Shown: positions 26,000-34,548 of the stretch, one piece after another
Position numbering within the stretch: the stretch's first letter is position 1
Layout: every line of letters starts with the position of its first letter
Assembly (NCBI GenBank): GCA_910587095.1
Contig: CAJUMJ010000004.1
Span: 1 to 64,000, forward strand
DNA from: an uncultured Lachnospiraceae bacterium
Lineage (GTDB): Bacteria; Bacillota; Clostridia; Lachnospirales; Lachnospiraceae
DNA: 64,000 nt
Direction of reading: 5' to 3'
The notes under the pieces: generated by a model
What the model saw: only the letters and a program-made list of their open reading frames with translations
Database searches by the model: none
Told to the model about the DNA's origin: nothing
Program-made: the position numbers and the translations under genes

Positions 26000-26515
26000 C
26001 TATCCAAACATGATGTCACCGAATGACACATTATAGATATACTCGTTGGAATCAAACATTTTCTGGATTCTGCTCAGGATCTCCTTTTTGATCGCGTCCT
26101 GATTATCTCTCGCCTCCTCCATCGTATACTGGGCGAAAACACTGTTGATCTCGTCTTTGATCAACCCCTCCTGCATACTCAAATCGGAACCGTATTTCTT
26201 GTAGACATCGGCTTTCGTATTAATCGACAGCGTAACGGAAATGATGCAGTAATGATCCTTTTCATCTCCTTCACTCTTTTTTAAGGGAATCGTCATGCTC
26301 TCCGCAAAAGAGTAAGTCTCCGTATCCGCCATGGAAACGGCCGCCTCTCCTCCTTCGCCCGACGCAAGCTCAAGGTTCAGAGCCATAGAGATACTGTCCA
26401 CCAGTGCGGCTGTTTTCTTTGAAGCGCTCGTCACACTGAACATCATTATGGCGGTCAATACAATGTTTACAATCAACAACGCCAAAATAACTACGGAAAT
26501 CAGATTCTTCTTCAT
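26000..26515 (-). CDS. fliL: Flagellar stator-associated protein FliL
   Basis: Single-pass membrane protein that stabilises stator units. 171 residues: TM at about 5-28 (LISVVILALLIVNIVLTAIM), then an extracellular domain ending IQKMFDSNEYIYNVSFGDIM, the typical FliL end. Preceded by AAGGAGATAACAAAGG. Located between motB and fliM, so the stator and its helper are encoded together. Confidence 0.9.
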   Translation of the reverse strand: MKKNLISVVILALLIVNIVLTAIMMFSVTSASKKTAALVDSISMALNLELASGEGGEAAVSMADTETYSFAESMTIPLKKSEGDEKDHYCIISVTLSINTKADVYKKYGSDLSMQEGLIKDEINSVFAQYTMEEARDNQDAIKKEILSRIQKMFDSNEYIYNVSFGDIMFG

Positions 26516-26556
26516 AACCTTTGTTATCTCCTTCTACACTTAAACTATACCTATAC

Positions 26557-27378
26557 CTAGTAAGAGCTGAGAGAGTTGTATATCTTAATCTCCACTCTTC
26601 TGTTTTTCGCTCTCCCCTCGGGTGTGGCGTTATCCGCAACCGGAAGATACTCTCCTCTGCCCGCATGTTTAATGTTGGCAGGATTCAGATTCGTGATCGA
26701 GAGGATGTAATCAAATACCGAAAGCGCACGGCCCGAACTCAGTTCGTCATTGTTGGAGTATTTCGCCCCCGACATAGGCACGTTATCCGTATGACCCTCA
26801 ATCTCAATCGTCCCTTCCGCATACCGTTCCAGAATCAATCCGACCTGATCCAAAACGGGCTTCGCCTCATCTTTTAAGAGAGTGCTTCCCGAATCAAACA
26901 ATAGCGATCCCTTTAACGTCAACTGGACAAACTGGGCGGTAAACTGTACTTCCACCTGATCCGCCATGTCCCTTTCGTCCACCGCTTCCTGAATCTTCTC
27001 CGAAAGCGCTTCGGACTCCTCCATCTGCGCTTCCTCCAACTGTTCTTTCGCGGCGGCCGCCGTGCTGTTTGCCACATCCTCGGAGACGATCTCACCGCTG
27101 TCCATCCTGCCGGTACTGTTTATGAATTCATCCAGTTCATTGAGCTGGCTGACTCCGTTGCTGATCAGAATACCGTCGCCGATGGCCGAGGCCCCCGCAT
27201 CAAAAACCGAGAACATCTGGTTAAAAGATGCGACGATCTTCTCCTGCTTCACCTCGTCAATAGTGGACATGGAGAAAAGCAGGACAAAGAAGCAGAGGAG
27301 CAAATTCATCAGGTCACTGAAAGTAGTCTGCCACGCCGGCGCGCCTTTCGGCGGCTCTTCTGGCTTTCTGTTAGCCAT
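26557..27378 (-). CDS. motB: Stator protein MotB
   Basis: Peptidoglycan-anchored half of the ion-conducting stator. 273 residues from the ATG at 27378, which has GGAGGTGA at ideal spacing; a GTG three codons earlier is less likely. TM with the ion-binding Asp22 in TTFSDLMNLLLCFFVLLFSM, a plug/linker rich in Glu/Ala, and a C-terminal OmpA-like domain with IEIEGHTDNVPM and RALSVFDYI. The CFFVLL TM stretch resembles sodium-type PomB. The start overlaps the motA end by eight bases. Confidence 0.95.
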   Translation of the reverse strand: MANRKPEEPPKGAPAWQTTFSDLMNLLLCFFVLLFSMSTIDEVKQEKIVASFNQMFSVFDAGASAIGDGILISNGVSQLNELDEFINSTGRMDSGEIVSEDVANSTAAAAKEQLEEAQMEESEALSEKIQEAVDERDMADQVEVQFTAQFVQLTLKGSLLFDSGSTLLKDEAKPVLDQVGLILERYAEGTIEIEGHTDNVPMSGAKYSNNDELSSGRALSVFDYILSITNLNPANIKHAGRGEYLPVADNATPEGRAKNRRVEIKIYNSLSSY

Positions 27379-28168
27379 CCGCTTCACCTCCGCCCTCGTC
27401 TCCGGTAGCGCTCCTGTCAGCAGGAGACAGGAAGGATTTCAGCTTTTCCTCTATGACACGCGGGTTTTCGCCCGCCTGAATGGAAAGAAGACCTTCTATT
27501 TCAATTTCCTTCATCATCATCTCTTCCGCGTTTTTCGTTTTCAACTTTGTGGCCACAGGACTGCAGATCCAGTTTGCCAACACGGAACCGTAGAAAGTAG
27601 TTACCAGCGCGACAGCCATGTTCGGGCCGATGGATGCGAAATCCGACAGGTCACGCAACATGTTGATCAGACCGATCAGCGTACCGATCATACCCCACGC
27701 AGGACCCATGGCTCCTATGTTTTCCCAAAACCCGATTTTATCCTTATGTCTGCCCTCCACGCTCACAAGCTCCGTCTCCATAATCGCTCTCACGAGCTCG
27801 GGATCCGTTCCGTCAACGATCAGCAAAATACCCTTCTTCAAAAACTCGTCGTCGATGTCGCTGGCCGCTTCCTCCAGGGAGAGCAGGCCCTCCTTACGGG
27901 CTACGTTCGAAAGCTCTATGATCTTCTGGATGATCTCGGGCACATTCATGGTGGATGACTTAAAGATCAGTCCGATACTCTTAAGGCCCGCCACGAAATC
28001 AGGCACCGTATAACTCGCAAGAATACACATGAAAGAACCGCCAAAAGTAACCAGTGCAGACGGCATATCCGCAAATCCTTTGACAACCGAGAAGTCCTTG
28101 CCCCACACCATACCGAATATCATCAGGCAAAAGCACGCTATCAAGCCAATAATCGAAGCTATATCCAT
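27371..28168 (-). CDS. motA: Stator protein MotA
   Basis: Four-TM stator subunit. 265 residues: TMs at about 5-22, 33-50, 150-172 and 183-205, with MGPAWGMIGTLIGLINML carrying the conserved Pro of TM3. The cytoplasmic loop between TM2 and TM3 contains ARKEGLLSLEEAASDIDD, the torque-generating region. The overall pattern is closer to PomA than to E. coli MotA. It follows flbD by 21 bases; the ribosome site is weak. Confidence 0.95.
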   Translation of the reverse strand: MDIASIIGLIACFCLMIFGMVWGKDFSVVKGFADMPSALVTFGGSFMCILASYTVPDFVAGLKSIGLIFKSSTMNVPEIIQKIIELSNVARKEGLLSLEEAASDIDDEFLKKGILLIVDGTDPELVRAIMETELVSVEGRHKDKIGFWENIGAMGPAWGMIGTLIGLINMLRDLSDFASIGPNMAVALVTTFYGSVLANWICSPVATKLKTKNAEEMMMKEIEIEGLLSIQAGENPRVIEEKLKSFLSPADRSATGDEGGGEADG

Positions 28169-28189
28169 ATGTACACACCCACTTTTACA

Positions 28190-28375
28190 CTAATCTGCAA
28201 AAATATCCTTTCTATACGATTTTACTAAATTTTTTACTTCTTGTCTACTTTCTTTTACAATTAATTTCCGACCGGTCGTAAAAGACAGTACCGTATCCGG
28301 CGTTTCCTCCACCAGTTCCAGCAGATCGGGATTAATCAAAACCTTGATTCCGTTAATCTTCGTGACCTCGATCAT
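28190..28375 (-). CDS. flbD: FlbD/SwrD family flagellar protein
   Basis: 61 residues from the ATG at 28375, with GGGAGG upstream; a longer in-frame start would lie in the promoter region. MIEVTKINGIKVLINPDLLE followed by VEETPDTVLSFTTGRKLIVK is the signature of the FlbD family. The B. subtilis member SwrD raises motor power, probably by acting on the stator. Being first before motA-motB agrees with that. It is the first gene after the operon-splitting terminator. Confidence 0.88.
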   Translation of the reverse strand: MIEVTKINGIKVLINPDLLELVEETPDTVLSFTTGRKLIVKESRQEVKNLVKSYRKDIFAD

Positions 28376-28412
28376 AGGCAAGCCTCCCTTTCGTATCTCT
28401 AACAACTCATAT

Positions 28413-28441
28413 ATTCTACCACACATCCGCGTAAACTGCAA
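28413..28441 (-). promoter_or_regulatory. Sigma-A promoter before flbD
   Basis: On the minus strand TTGCAG (28436-28441) and TAGAAT (28413-28418) are 17 bases apart. Start of transcription is expected near 28406, about 30 bases before the flbD ATG. It would supply the motA-to-mcp half of the cluster independently of the flgB promoter. Confidence 0.7.
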
Positions 28442-28449
28442 AAAAAATT

Positions 28450-28474
28450 TTATCGGCGCTTTTTCCTGTGTTTA
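28450..28474 (-). promoter_or_regulatory. Candidate sigma-D (FliA) promoter before flbD
   Basis: The minus strand has TAAA (28471-28474), 13 bases, then GCCGATAA (28450-28457), a full match to the sigma-28 -10 element. The spacer is one to two bases shorter than usual. It lies just upstream of the sigma-A promoter, so the two are in tandem. Confidence 0.5.
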
Positions 28475-28478
28475 TGCG

Positions 28479-28524
28479 CAAAAAAGGAGGGTTTTTACGC
28501 GATTCACGCAGAAAAAGCCCTCCT
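28479..28524 (-). terminator. Intrinsic terminator after flgE
   Basis: On the minus strand AGGAGGG, one mismatch and TTTTT pair with AAAAA and CCCTCCT (28485-28524), followed by six T (28479-28484). It starts 24 bases after the flgE stop and divides the flagellar cluster into two parts. Confidence 0.8.
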
Positions 28525-28547
28525 GATAGTACATATTTCCTATTCGG

Positions 28548-30677
28548 TTATCTCTTCAGATTTACCAGCTCCTCAAGCATGGAATCGGAGGTTGTAATAA
28601 TACGGCTGTTTGCCTGGAAACCACGCTGGGTCGTAATCATCTCGGTGAACTCGCCCGCAAGATCCACGTTACTCATCTCTAAAATGCCGGACTCCATGGA
28701 ACCCTTTCCGTCCGCGGTGATATCCTGGCCGATGCCGTCAAACTCGCCGGAGTTCATGGTCGTCTGGTAGAGGTTGTTGCCCGCTTTTGCAAGACCGGCC
28801 GCGTTGGCGAATTTTGCCACCGCAATCTGCCCAAGAAGCCTGGACATGCCGTTATCATAGGACGCCCTGATCTTGCCGTCCTGGCCGATCTCCACGCCGA
28901 TCAGCTCGCCGTACTTGCGGCCTGCGCCGATATTGTCGGAGCTGCCGTCTCCGCTGTCAAGTCCCGCCGTCGATACCTTTCCGTTGTTGATGTTGGAGAG
29001 AGACGCAAAGTCGATGTCGATAGTGCTGAAATGTCCCAAATCAACATTGGCGCCTTCCATGTTGGTGGCGGAGCCGAGGAAATTGAGCGTCGCGGAGTTC
29101 TGATCCGGCCCGCCTATCCCTTTGAACTTACCGGTCTTCGTATCAAACTCAAGCAGATTTCCGACATAGCTCTCCGTGGTCGTAATGCTCGCATGACCGT
29201 TTGCAGGCTCTATAAAATTAATCATATGCGATTTGTTTTCCGTGGTAGCCAGACCGTAGGCTTTCTCGAGAATCTCCACCTGGTGCGCCGCGTCATTCGG
29301 AATCGCCACGCCGAATCCTTTCGACTTGGTAAAGGTCGACGCCTGGGTCGTCTGCATGCCCACGCTATAGTTCAGCTTTACCTTACCGTCCGATCCCACC
29401 TCGATATCGGGAACCGTTGCAGCCGGATTAGCCGGGTCTTGCTTATCCTTGAGAGATACCTTCGCCGCCGAAGTGCCCGTGCCACTCAAGTTGCTCAGGA
29501 TCGATTCCCACTGCGTCTTATCGGCCGCCGTAAGTCCCAATTTCTGGGACACGCCATTTGCGTCTTTATAGTAATACGCCTTTTCGTCCGGATTCCAGAG
29601 CAGGTTATACGGCTCCTCCTCCAGTACGCTGTAGTCAAGTTCCACGGCGCCCTCCATGGTCACATAGGAACCCTGCCGAATCGTCGTCCCCACAGTAGGG
29701 ATCGTATTTCCTGCCGCTGTCGGCCCCGTAGCGTTCGCCGCCGCGTTCACGTCCACCAGTGTTAGCTTTCCCATACCGAGCATCGGGTTATCCTTATAGC
29801 CCGCGAGAATCTCCGCATAGGGATATTCCACAAGGAACTGGTTGTTCGCCGCATCGTACTCCGCCCCGTCCACGAGCGGCCGGCCCTTCGTATTGACAAT
29901 ACTGCCCTTGTCGCCGAAGGTCGCGATCTGGTCGATACTTCCCAGCTTGTAGTAGTCTTTCAGGGACTCGCCGTCCTCGTTGATGATATCGTCGAGCTGT
30001 ACGTAGTATTTTCCGTCCTCGCTCAGCGCATGGATGCTCATCAAAGCCGTGTACTGGTAACCGAGCGCGTCAAAGAAGTTCAGGGTCATGACCTTACCCT
30101 TGCTGCTGTGTACGTCGGTGTCGTTTTTGTCAAGAATACCGGAAGCGTAAGCCCTTGTGGTGGCCTCCGCCTCTGCGATGAGGTTGTCTCTGTTCATAAC
30201 CTGCAGGGCGGATACCACGTCGGAGCGGATATCTCCCGTCTCCTCGTCCACCTGCCAGCCCATCACGCGATAGCCGGTACTCGCCATAACGAGGTTGCCC
30301 GAGCCGTCGATTGTGAACGCGCCGTCTCTCGTAAAGAAGTTCTGCGAACCGCTGTTTACGATGAAGAAGGATTCTCCCGTGATCATCACATCCCACGGAT
30401 TGTTTGTGGACTGGGCGGAACCCTGTTTCGTGATGGCCGTGCTGATTGCCGACGTCTTGGCGCCAAGACCGATCTGTCTCGCGTTGATACCGCCGCGGCC
30501 GGTGTCCGCATTCGCGCCGGACGCCGCCTGCGTGGTCTGGTAGAGCAGATCGCTGAATACCATGTTCTGCGCTTTGTATGCCGTTGTGTTTACGTTTGCA
30601 ATGTTGTTACCGATAACATCCATTCTGGTCTGGTGGGTCTTAAGGCCCGACACGCCAGAAAACAATGATCTCATCAT
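28548..30677 (-). CDS. flgE: Flagellar hook protein FlgE
   Basis: Forms the hook joining rod and filament. 709 residues, well above the 260-450 of many homologues, the extra length being a variable middle (about 200-560). The N-terminal rod/hook motif is SLFSGVSGLKTHQTRMDVIG with NNIANVNTTAYK; the C-terminal D0 helix is EFTEMITTQRGFQANSRIIT. Two ATGs in tandem follow AAGGAGG. The last hook gene before a terminator. Confidence 0.94.
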   Translation of the reverse strand: MMRSLFSGVSGLKTHQTRMDVIGNNIANVNTTAYKAQNMVFSDLLYQTTQAASGANADTGRGGINARQIGLGAKTSAISTAITKQGSAQSTNNPWDVMITGESFFIVNSGSQNFFTRDGAFTIDGSGNLVMASTGYRVMGWQVDEETGDIRSDVVSALQVMNRDNLIAEAEATTRAYASGILDKNDTDVHSSKGKVMTLNFFDALGYQYTALMSIHALSEDGKYYVQLDDIINEDGESLKDYYKLGSIDQIATFGDKGSIVNTKGRPLVDGAEYDAANNQFLVEYPYAEILAGYKDNPMLGMGKLTLVDVNAAANATGPTAAGNTIPTVGTTIRQGSYVTMEGAVELDYSVLEEEPYNLLWNPDEKAYYYKDANGVSQKLGLTAADKTQWESILSNLSGTGTSAAKVSLKDKQDPANPAATVPDIEVGSDGKVKLNYSVGMQTTQASTFTKSKGFGVAIPNDAAHQVEILEKAYGLATTENKSHMINFIEPANGHASITTTESYVGNLLEFDTKTGKFKGIGGPDQNSATLNFLGSATNMEGANVDLGHFSTIDIDFASLSNINNGKVSTAGLDSGDGSSDNIGAGRKYGELIGVEIGQDGKIRASYDNGMSRLLGQIAVAKFANAAGLAKAGNNLYQTTMNSGEFDGIGQDITADGKGSMESGILEMSNVDLAGEFTEMITTQRGFQANSRIITTSDSMLEELVNLKR

Positions 30678-30758
30678 AGTGAAATGACCTCCTTAATTCT
30701 AAAGAACCGTCTGCCCTCTCAGTCATTCGAGCGCTGTAAGCCTCCTGTAAGGTCCGGC

Positions 30759-31157
30759 TTATATGATTACGGCTCCGTCTATGTTTGTGAATATATTCTC
30801 ATTGGCTTCCGTCTGATCCATCGCGGTGATAACCGTCTGATTCGGCACGCTCACGATGAACGCGAGGGAATCTACTATAACCAACGACTCGTTAATTCCC
30901 TTCGCCGAAGCTTTTGCTGTTCCCAGATTCAGGCGCTCCACCTGATCCTCCGTCAGTTCAATATTCCGGTCCGACAGGCGGTTTGTGGCATGCTTCGAGA
31001 ATTTGATCTCCCCGGACTGCCCGATCCCGTCCGTCTTCTTTGACAGGATATCCTGAAAACTCACGCCTCCCGGTACGGACACCCCGTTCCTGCCTCTGCC
31101 CAAATATTGATTCTGCAACTGCTCTATGGAAGGAAATGCATTACCCTGAATCTTCAT
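30759..31157 (-). CDS. Flagellar operon protein, TIGR02530-like
   Basis: 132 residues from the ATG at 31157, which has AGGAGGAG seven bases upstream. Conserved segments are VSFQDIL, FSKHATNRLSDRNIEL, KGINESLVIVDSLAFIVSVP and QTVITAMD. Small proteins of this kind lie between flgD and flgE in many Firmicutes and are described only as a flagellar operon protein. The position suggests help in hook export or assembly; this is inference. Confidence 0.75.
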   Translation of the reverse strand: MKIQGNAFPSIEQLQNQYLGRGRNGVSVPGGVSFQDILSKKTDGIGQSGEIKFSKHATNRLSDRNIELTEDQVERLNLGTAKASAKGINESLVIVDSLAFIVSVPNQTVITAMDQTEANENIFTNIDGAVII

Positions 31158-31196
31158 AATCTCTCCTCCTTGAGATAACTGCTTTTCCCAGGACAA

Positions 31197-31928
31197 TTAC
31201 GCTTTGTCTTTATCGCCTGTATCCGCATCGTCCTTGCCCGTGTCGTCTTTACCTGCGTCGTCGCCTTCAGATCCTTCTGACTCGGCAACTGCCACCAAAT
31301 CCTTCATCTTCGCCACATACTTCTTCAAGGTATCCACCTGCGCGTCGCTTAAGAAGTTCTTCTGGTAATCGTTCATCTCGCTGTACATCTTATCGAGCTT
31401 CTCGACCTTCTCCCTGTCCGCAACCGTCAGATTTTCAAGCTTAGGAAGCTTGTTGAAAATGTTCAGGAAATCCGTAGCAAGCTTGTATGCCTCCAGATAT
31501 GTGGGATCTGCCACGGTATCGAGATCGTCCATGGAATAGAGATCGCCGTTCACGGACAGATACGCCTTGTTCTTCTCGTAAACCACATAATCCACATTAC
31601 CCTGTACACTTGTTTGTCTGCCCTGGCTGTCCGTCACCTTCAAAAGTACGGTCTGCCCCACCAGTGACGACGCTCTGAAAAGATCCATGGATGCGCTCAT
31701 ATTCTGCATCTGCTCCAATTCCGAGAATGTCGCATACTGGGAAATGTACTCCGTATTGGAGGTAGGCTCCAACGGATCCTGATATTTCATCTGCGCAACC
31801 AAAAGCTGCAAAAACGCGTCCTTATCCAAACTGTCGCTTCCCGTCAGCTTTTTTTTGGATTCCGCCAGAGATGCCGCGGAATTGGACTCCACAAATTCGC
31901 CGTTCTCTACTTTCTGTACTACTCCCAT
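31197..31928 (-). CDS. flgD: Flagellar hook cap/scaffold protein FlgD
   Basis: Caps the growing hook. 243 residues; the N-terminal conserved part has DKDAFLQLLVAQMKYQDPLE and EYISQYATFSELEQMQNM, the hallmark of FlgD. After about residue 130 the protein departs from the usual Ig/tudor module: it has a helical, charged segment and a Glu/Asp/Lys/Gly-rich tail, so the C-terminal half is atypical. It lies 25 bases after fliK. Confidence 0.92.
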   Translation of the reverse strand: MGVVQKVENGEFVESNSAASLAESKKKLTGSDSLDKDAFLQLLVAQMKYQDPLEPTSNTEYISQYATFSELEQMQNMSASMDLFRASSLVGQTVLLKVTDSQGRQTSVQGNVDYVVYEKNKAYLSVNGDLYSMDDLDTVADPTYLEAYKLATDFLNIFNKLPKLENLTVADREKVEKLDKMYSEMNDYQKNFLSDAQVDTLKKYVAKMKDLVAVAESEGSEGDDAGKDDTGKDDADTGDKDKA

Positions 31929-31953
31929 TCTTTCACTCCTCTCTGTCTTTATT

Positions 31954-33465
31954 CTACGCGGTATAATCTACCGTGCTGCCGTTTGCCTGCATCATTTCCA
32001 CCGCGATCCGCTCCGAATCGTCGAGAGCCTCCAATCCGTCCTCCGCCAGGTCAGCCAGGTTCAAATTGATCCTGCGCGTGCCTTTCTTCGCGTTTTCCTG
32101 CTCCCTTTGCGCCTCTTCCTGGCCGTTGTCAAACTGTTCGTTGAAGGATCGGTTTGCGACTGTGACCTCAACGGCATCCACCTTGATACCCTGCTCCTCG
32201 AACTGCTCTTTGAGCTGGATCATCTGCGTTTCCAAAACGGCTTTCACCGTCTCATTCTGTGCAGTAAACTGCGCCGTGACTGCCCCGTCCTTCGCTGCGA
32301 GCTGTACATGTACCGTGCCAAGGCTTGCGGGATGTAACTGCATCTCAAGCACCTGCGTCTCCGGTTTGATGTTGACTTTCATGTACTCTACGATCTGATC
32401 CATAATCTGTGGCGTCTCGGGCTGCACATATACCGGCCTCTCCGCTTCTGTCCGAAGTTCCCCTGTCTGCTCTGTCAGATGCTGCAGCACAAAGGCTCCC
32501 GGCGTGTTGTTCTGTTCTCCCGCCTGATTCTCGCCCTGATGTCCCGTGTCCGCCATGTTCTCTTTCTTAAGTACAGACTGTGTCTCGGGCTTCGACGTCT
32601 GCGTAAGCTGTTCGCTGACATGCTTCGCGCCGCTCTCGTCGTCCACCGTCACTTTGATCTGTACGGTGCCGCTCTCCTTCTGCACGGAGACTGCGTAATC
32701 CTTCATGCCCTCCACGCTCACCTCCGGCTTTTGTACCTGAGGCATCTCTTCTGTCGGCTGCTCCGCTTCTACAAGCTGTTTTTGCGCTTCGCCAATCTGT
32801 TCCATCACGGCTCTTAGCTCTTCCGCATTCAGTCCAAGCTCCTCCTGCAAGGTTCCCAGCGTTTCCTGTACCGTGCCGAGTATTTCCTGCCAATTGCCGT
32901 AAAGTGTCCCATCCGTCACAAGCGCAAGCTCGTCGGTATTCCCTGTCAGGTTTAATAGCAACTGTTTTAGATTTTCCGGGTCAAAGAGGTCTACCGCTGT
33001 AAGCCCCAGAATCTCCATGGCCTCCTCCACTTTTTCAAGCGGAATGCCCATCACGTCGACGATCTCCCCGACAAGTTCCTTCGCGGCCTCCTCCACGGTT
33101 TCCTGCGTCTCGCTGTCCGGCGTCTCCACCTTCCCGGTTTCCACGTCTTTCTGCTCCACAGTATCTTTCGCTTCATCCCCTGATGTCTTCACGTCATCGG
33201 GCTTTTTGGGTCCGTCAGTCGCTTCTGTCTCTGTCTTCTCCTGACTGACATTCTCCTTCGGCTGCGCCGTCTCCGCTCCGCTCTTTGCCGGTTCCTGCGG
33301 GGTCACGTTAACCGTCTGTGACTGCTTCATCCCTGCAAGCTGGTCGCCCATTTTGGTCATGAGCTTGTCAAAACGCTCCTGCACGGCTTCCTCCGGCTTC
33401 ACGGTTGTCTGACTTCCCTGCACGGCACCAAAGGGCGAGAGGGCGTTTACATTGTTTACCGTCAT
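31954..33465 (-). CDS. fliK: Flagellar hook-length control protein FliK
   Basis: Secreted ruler that sets hook length and triggers the FlhB switch. 503 residues from the ATG at 33465 (AAGGAGGAAA upstream); the longer upstream frame is not supported. The N-terminal two thirds are low-complexity Glu/Thr/Val/Gln; the C-terminal Flg_hook domain holds VLEMQLHPASLGTVHVQLAA and LKEQFEEQGIKVDAVEVTVA. The start lies behind a possible sigma-D promoter. Confidence 0.9.
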   Translation of the reverse strand: MTVNNVNALSPFGAVQGSQTTVKPEEAVQERFDKLMTKMGDQLAGMKQSQTVNVTPQEPAKSGAETAQPKENVSQEKTETEATDGPKKPDDVKTSGDEAKDTVEQKDVETGKVETPDSETQETVEEAAKELVGEIVDVMGIPLEKVEEAMEILGLTAVDLFDPENLKQLLLNLTGNTDELALVTDGTLYGNWQEILGTVQETLGTLQEELGLNAEELRAVMEQIGEAQKQLVEAEQPTEEMPQVQKPEVSVEGMKDYAVSVQKESGTVQIKVTVDDESGAKHVSEQLTQTSKPETQSVLKKENMADTGHQGENQAGEQNNTPGAFVLQHLTEQTGELRTEAERPVYVQPETPQIMDQIVEYMKVNIKPETQVLEMQLHPASLGTVHVQLAAKDGAVTAQFTAQNETVKAVLETQMIQLKEQFEEQGIKVDAVEVTVANRSFNEQFDNGQEEAQREQENAKKGTRRINLNLADLAEDGLEALDDSERIAVEMMQANGSTVDYTA

Positions 33466-33578
33466 TCTTTGCTCTTTCCTCCTTTCTGCAATTTTCAAGG
33501 TACTTCCTTTACTGACAGGCGTCTCCGCATACCGCGTCAGCGGCAAATTCTCTTATGCGGGGACCTGTATATACATAA

Positions 33579-33596
33579 CATGCGGTTTCCCACATG
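33579..33596 (-). other. Hairpin with GAAA loop at predicted 5' end of fliK mRNA
   Basis: CATGTGG-GAAA-CCGCATG (minus strand) forms seven pairs, one a G-U, closed by a GNRA tetraloop. It would begin within a few bases of the start of transcription expected from the sigma-D-like site. A stable 5' hairpin could protect the mRNA. Function is inferred. Confidence 0.4.
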
Positions 33597-33600
33597 ATAT

Positions 33601-33626
33601 ATATCGACATTTCCCGGCCACATTTA
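33601..33626 (-). promoter_or_regulatory. Candidate sigma-D (FliA) promoter before fliK
   Basis: Minus strand TAAA (33623-33626), 14 bases, GTCGATAT (33601-33608): seven of eight match the GCCGATAT -10 and the spacing is normal. It lies in the 198-base gap between the motE-like gene and fliK. Confidence 0.55.
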
Positions 33627-33663
33627 AAGCCGTCGTCTCAAAAAAATTGAAACCTACCTAAAA

Positions 33664-34548
33664 TCAATAATCCGGATCCATAATTCTCGTCAGTCTGGCC
33701 GCCGTCTCTGCGTCCATCGCACCGAGAATCTTTCCTCTGTCCTCCGCACTCATCTGTTTAAGAATTTTGGCTGCCAAATCCAGTTCATCCGTCATCTCCT
33801 CAAATATCCCCGCAGCCTGAGCCGGTTTCATCTCCGCGTAAGTCTGTGCGTAATCCTGTATTTCCTTGTCGGCCTCCTGCTGCTGCACTACCTGTTTGTA
33901 CAGATATTCCGCCATAGTCGGATCGATCGTCTGGTAGTACTTCTGGTATTCCTCCGCGCCCGGCCCTTTCTCGGCATAGACTACTTCCTCATAAAATTCC
34001 GTCTTGATACGCTCGAATTCAACCTGCGCATCCTCGAAGGTCTGCAATCTCTCGTTCTCCGCCCGAAGTTCCGCCAACGCCTCGGAATCCACCGAGCTTG
34101 ACGCCTGGGCATCCTCCAACTGGAGCTCCAGCTCTTTTATGTAATCGACCGCCTCACGCAGACTGGTGTAACCGCCATAGGAATCCTCCTCGTCGACGGT
34201 AGCCGTGTTGTCCTCCGGCAGGATCTGGTTGACCACCGGGACATCTTTTAGGAGAGGCGCCAGCACGCCCGACCCGAAACCGCCTACATCCAGCTTAATC
34301 AAAAGGCAGAGGATGGCCACCCATATAATTACAATAACAAGCGTCACAAAGAATACGGATATGCCGCTTCCCTCGTCGCCGTCAAGCCTTGCCTCCTGAT
34401 CGGAAAGCTCTTTTGCGCGCTGTTTGGCTTCCTTCTTCTGCGCCTTTCTGTCGGCTTTCATCTTTTTGCGTTCTTCTTTTAATCTCTTTTTTTCCGCATT
34501 TGCATCAACAGGGGCTTCCATACCCGCATTCGTCGCTTCAACCGCCAT
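33664..34548 (-). CDS. MotE/YlxF-like protein with MgtE N-domain
   Basis: 294 residues from the ATG at 34548 (a GTG at 34566 is an alternative). A basic coiled N-terminus (about 20-55, Lys/Arg/Ala), one TM near 65-85 (GISVFFVTLVIVIIWVAILC), a coiled coil (about 130-190) and a C-terminal MgtE_N-type bundle with YAEMKPAQAAGIFEEM and KILGAMDAETAARLTRIM. This architecture fits MotE-like stator chaperones and B. subtilis YlxF, which sits at the same place between fliJ and fliK. Confidence 0.78.
   Translation of the reverse strand: MAVEATNAGMEAPVDANAEKKRLKEERKKMKADRKAQKKEAKQRAKELSDQEARLDGDEGSGISVFFVTLVIVIIWVAILCLLIKLDVGGFGSGVLAPLLKDVPVVNQILPEDNTATVDEEDSYGGYTSLREAVDYIKELELQLEDAQASSSVDSEALAELRAENERLQTFEDAQVEFERIKTEFYEEVVYAEKGPGAEEYQKYYQTIDPTMAEYLYKQVVQQQEADKEIQDYAQTYAEMKPAQAAGIFEEMTDELDLAAKILKQMSAEDRGKILGAMDAETAARLTRIMDPDY

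Noticed and set aside
29518..29525. GCCGATAA-like string on the minus strand inside flgE
   Set aside because: No TAAA at suitable distance and it lies deep in coding sequence.
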